From positions 1 through 16,188 of the forward strand of contig ONFW01000050.1 in the NCBI GenBank assembly GCA_900317215.1: a stretch of 16,188 nt of DNA, given 5' to 3'. Positions 15,697 through 16,188 of the stretch are shown here, one piece after another (position 1 is the first letter of the stretch; the number at the start of each line of letters is the position of its first letter). The position numbers and the translations under genes were made by a program. The notes under the pieces are model-generated. The model was not told where the DNA came from, searched no databases, and worked only from the letters and a program-made list of their open reading frames with translations. The stretch comes from an uncultured Eubacteriales bacterium (lineage in GTDB: Bacteria; Bacillota; Clostridia; Oscillospirales; Acutalibacteraceae).

Positions 15697-16188
15697 TCAG
15701 TTTATCTTTACCATTGCGCCCTTTACCTGAGTGGAGCCGCTTGATGACGCCTGCAGCGAGCTGGAGCCGTTAATTTTAACGGCGGTCCCCTCAAGCTTTA
15801 CGTTCTGACCCTTTTCCTCAAGGTTCTTGCTCGCATTCAGGGCAATATCGGCGCTTTTGAGAGTTATCTTTTTTGTGCCGTCAAACACCGCAGCCTCGCT
15901 TCCGCCAACCTTGAACACCAGCTTTTTGTCTGCGGTAACGGTTATCGTTCCTTTGTCGGAATCTATCTCAATACTGTTCTTGCTGTCCTTATCATGAACG
16001 GTTATCTTTTTTTTCTCCTCGTCAAGCTCAATCCCTTTTCCGTTTTTTGTGGTTATCGTTATCTTCTGCTTGTCCTGAGTATCGTCAATTATTACCGAAT
16101 TGCCGCCCTTTGTGACAAGCTGCTTTGAGGTATTCTTTTCTGTTGCGGCATCCTGGGGGAGCTTGTTTTTTCCGCTCCACAGGCTGCC
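15697..16188 (-). CDS. C-terminus of VgrG/gp5-like spike protein (Afp8-like); N-terminus beyond right edge
   Basis: The frame enters at base 16188 and runs 163 codons to TGA. It starts GSLWSGKNKLPQ, the typical hinge after the OB-fold domain (usual GSLWNGKDKPP), then shows short alternating beta repeats: KGIELDEEKKKITVHDK, NSIEIDSDKGTITVTADKK, TKKITLKSADIALNASKN. These correspond to the gp5/VgrG triple beta-helix needle. It ends SGSTQVKGAMVKIN, a common spike terminus. No toxin extension follows the needle. The spike trimer is pushed through the target membrane on sheath contraction and is presumably capped by the DUF4280 protein. The hub (gp27-like) part would lie beyond the right edge. Confidence 0.92.
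   Translation of the reverse strand, partial: GSLWSGKNKLPQDAATEKNTSKQLVTKGGNSVIIDDTQDKQKITITTKNGKGIELDEEKKKITVHDKDSKNSIEIDSDKGTITVTADKKLVFKVGGSEAAVFDGTKKITLKSADIALNASKNLEEKGQNVKLEGTAVKINGSSSLQASSSGSTQVKGAMVKIN

Noticed and set aside
7200..16188. Ordinary prophage or R-type pyocin tail
   Set aside because: Paired large J-like proteins, a Pvc16-family terminator and a DUF4280 tip fit eCIS. No capsid, terminase, integrase or lysis gene is present in the window, though flanks could not be checked.

Overview
The window is one uninterrupted minus-strand operon segment, read from the right edge to the left edge. It encodes the baseplate half of an extracellular-type contractile injection system (eCIS, the Afp/PVC family) and a set of unusual signalling-like accessory genes. 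Eleven genes are packed with gaps of 5 to 60 bases. There is no convincing plus-strand gene, RNA gene, mobile element or CRISPR array. The strong AGGAGG-type ribosome sites, a GC content near 50% by eye, and frequent ATA and AGG codons suggest a Gram-positive member of the Clostridia, most like Ruminococcus/Oscillospiraceae. The species cannot be fixed from this sequence.

Right to left, the structural part is: the C-terminus of a VgrG/gp5-like spike (Afp8-like, cut by the right edge); a gp25-family baseplate protein (Afp9-like); two large baseplate J-like proteins (Afp11- and Afp12-like, 983 and 688 aa); a phage tail protein I-like wedge protein (377 aa); and a 571-aa accessory protein with a conserved N-terminal domain and a C-terminal Ig-like domain. 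Tube and sheath genes would be expected beyond the right edge.

The middle is atypical. Where the afp/pvc archetypes carry fibre, tape-measure and AAA+ ATPase genes, this locus has a 287-aa single-pass membrane protein that looks like a degenerate protein kinase. Next comes a 704-aa membrane-anchored MORN-repeat protein with about 20 repeats in a nested arrangement. These are followed by a DUF4255/Pvc16-N family protein (Afp16-like tube terminator), a 257-aa beta-rich protein and a DUF4280 PAAR-like protein, which is probably the spike tip displaced from its usual place.

The left end carries a 254-aa class III nucleotidyl-cyclase-like protein with a helical TPR-like tail. The last gene encodes a two-transmembrane, HAMP-containing SpoIIE/PP2C-like protein, cut near its C-terminus by the left edge. 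Both lack key catalytic residues, as does the kinase-like protein.

Working model (inference): the structural genes build the injection machine. The membrane pseudokinase and MORN protein may dock it at the cytoplasmic membrane. The cyclase-like and SpoIIE-like proteins may sense and relay signals without catalysis. The combination of a CIS baseplate with three apparently catalytically dead signalling folds and a membrane MORN protein is the most interesting aspect of the window.
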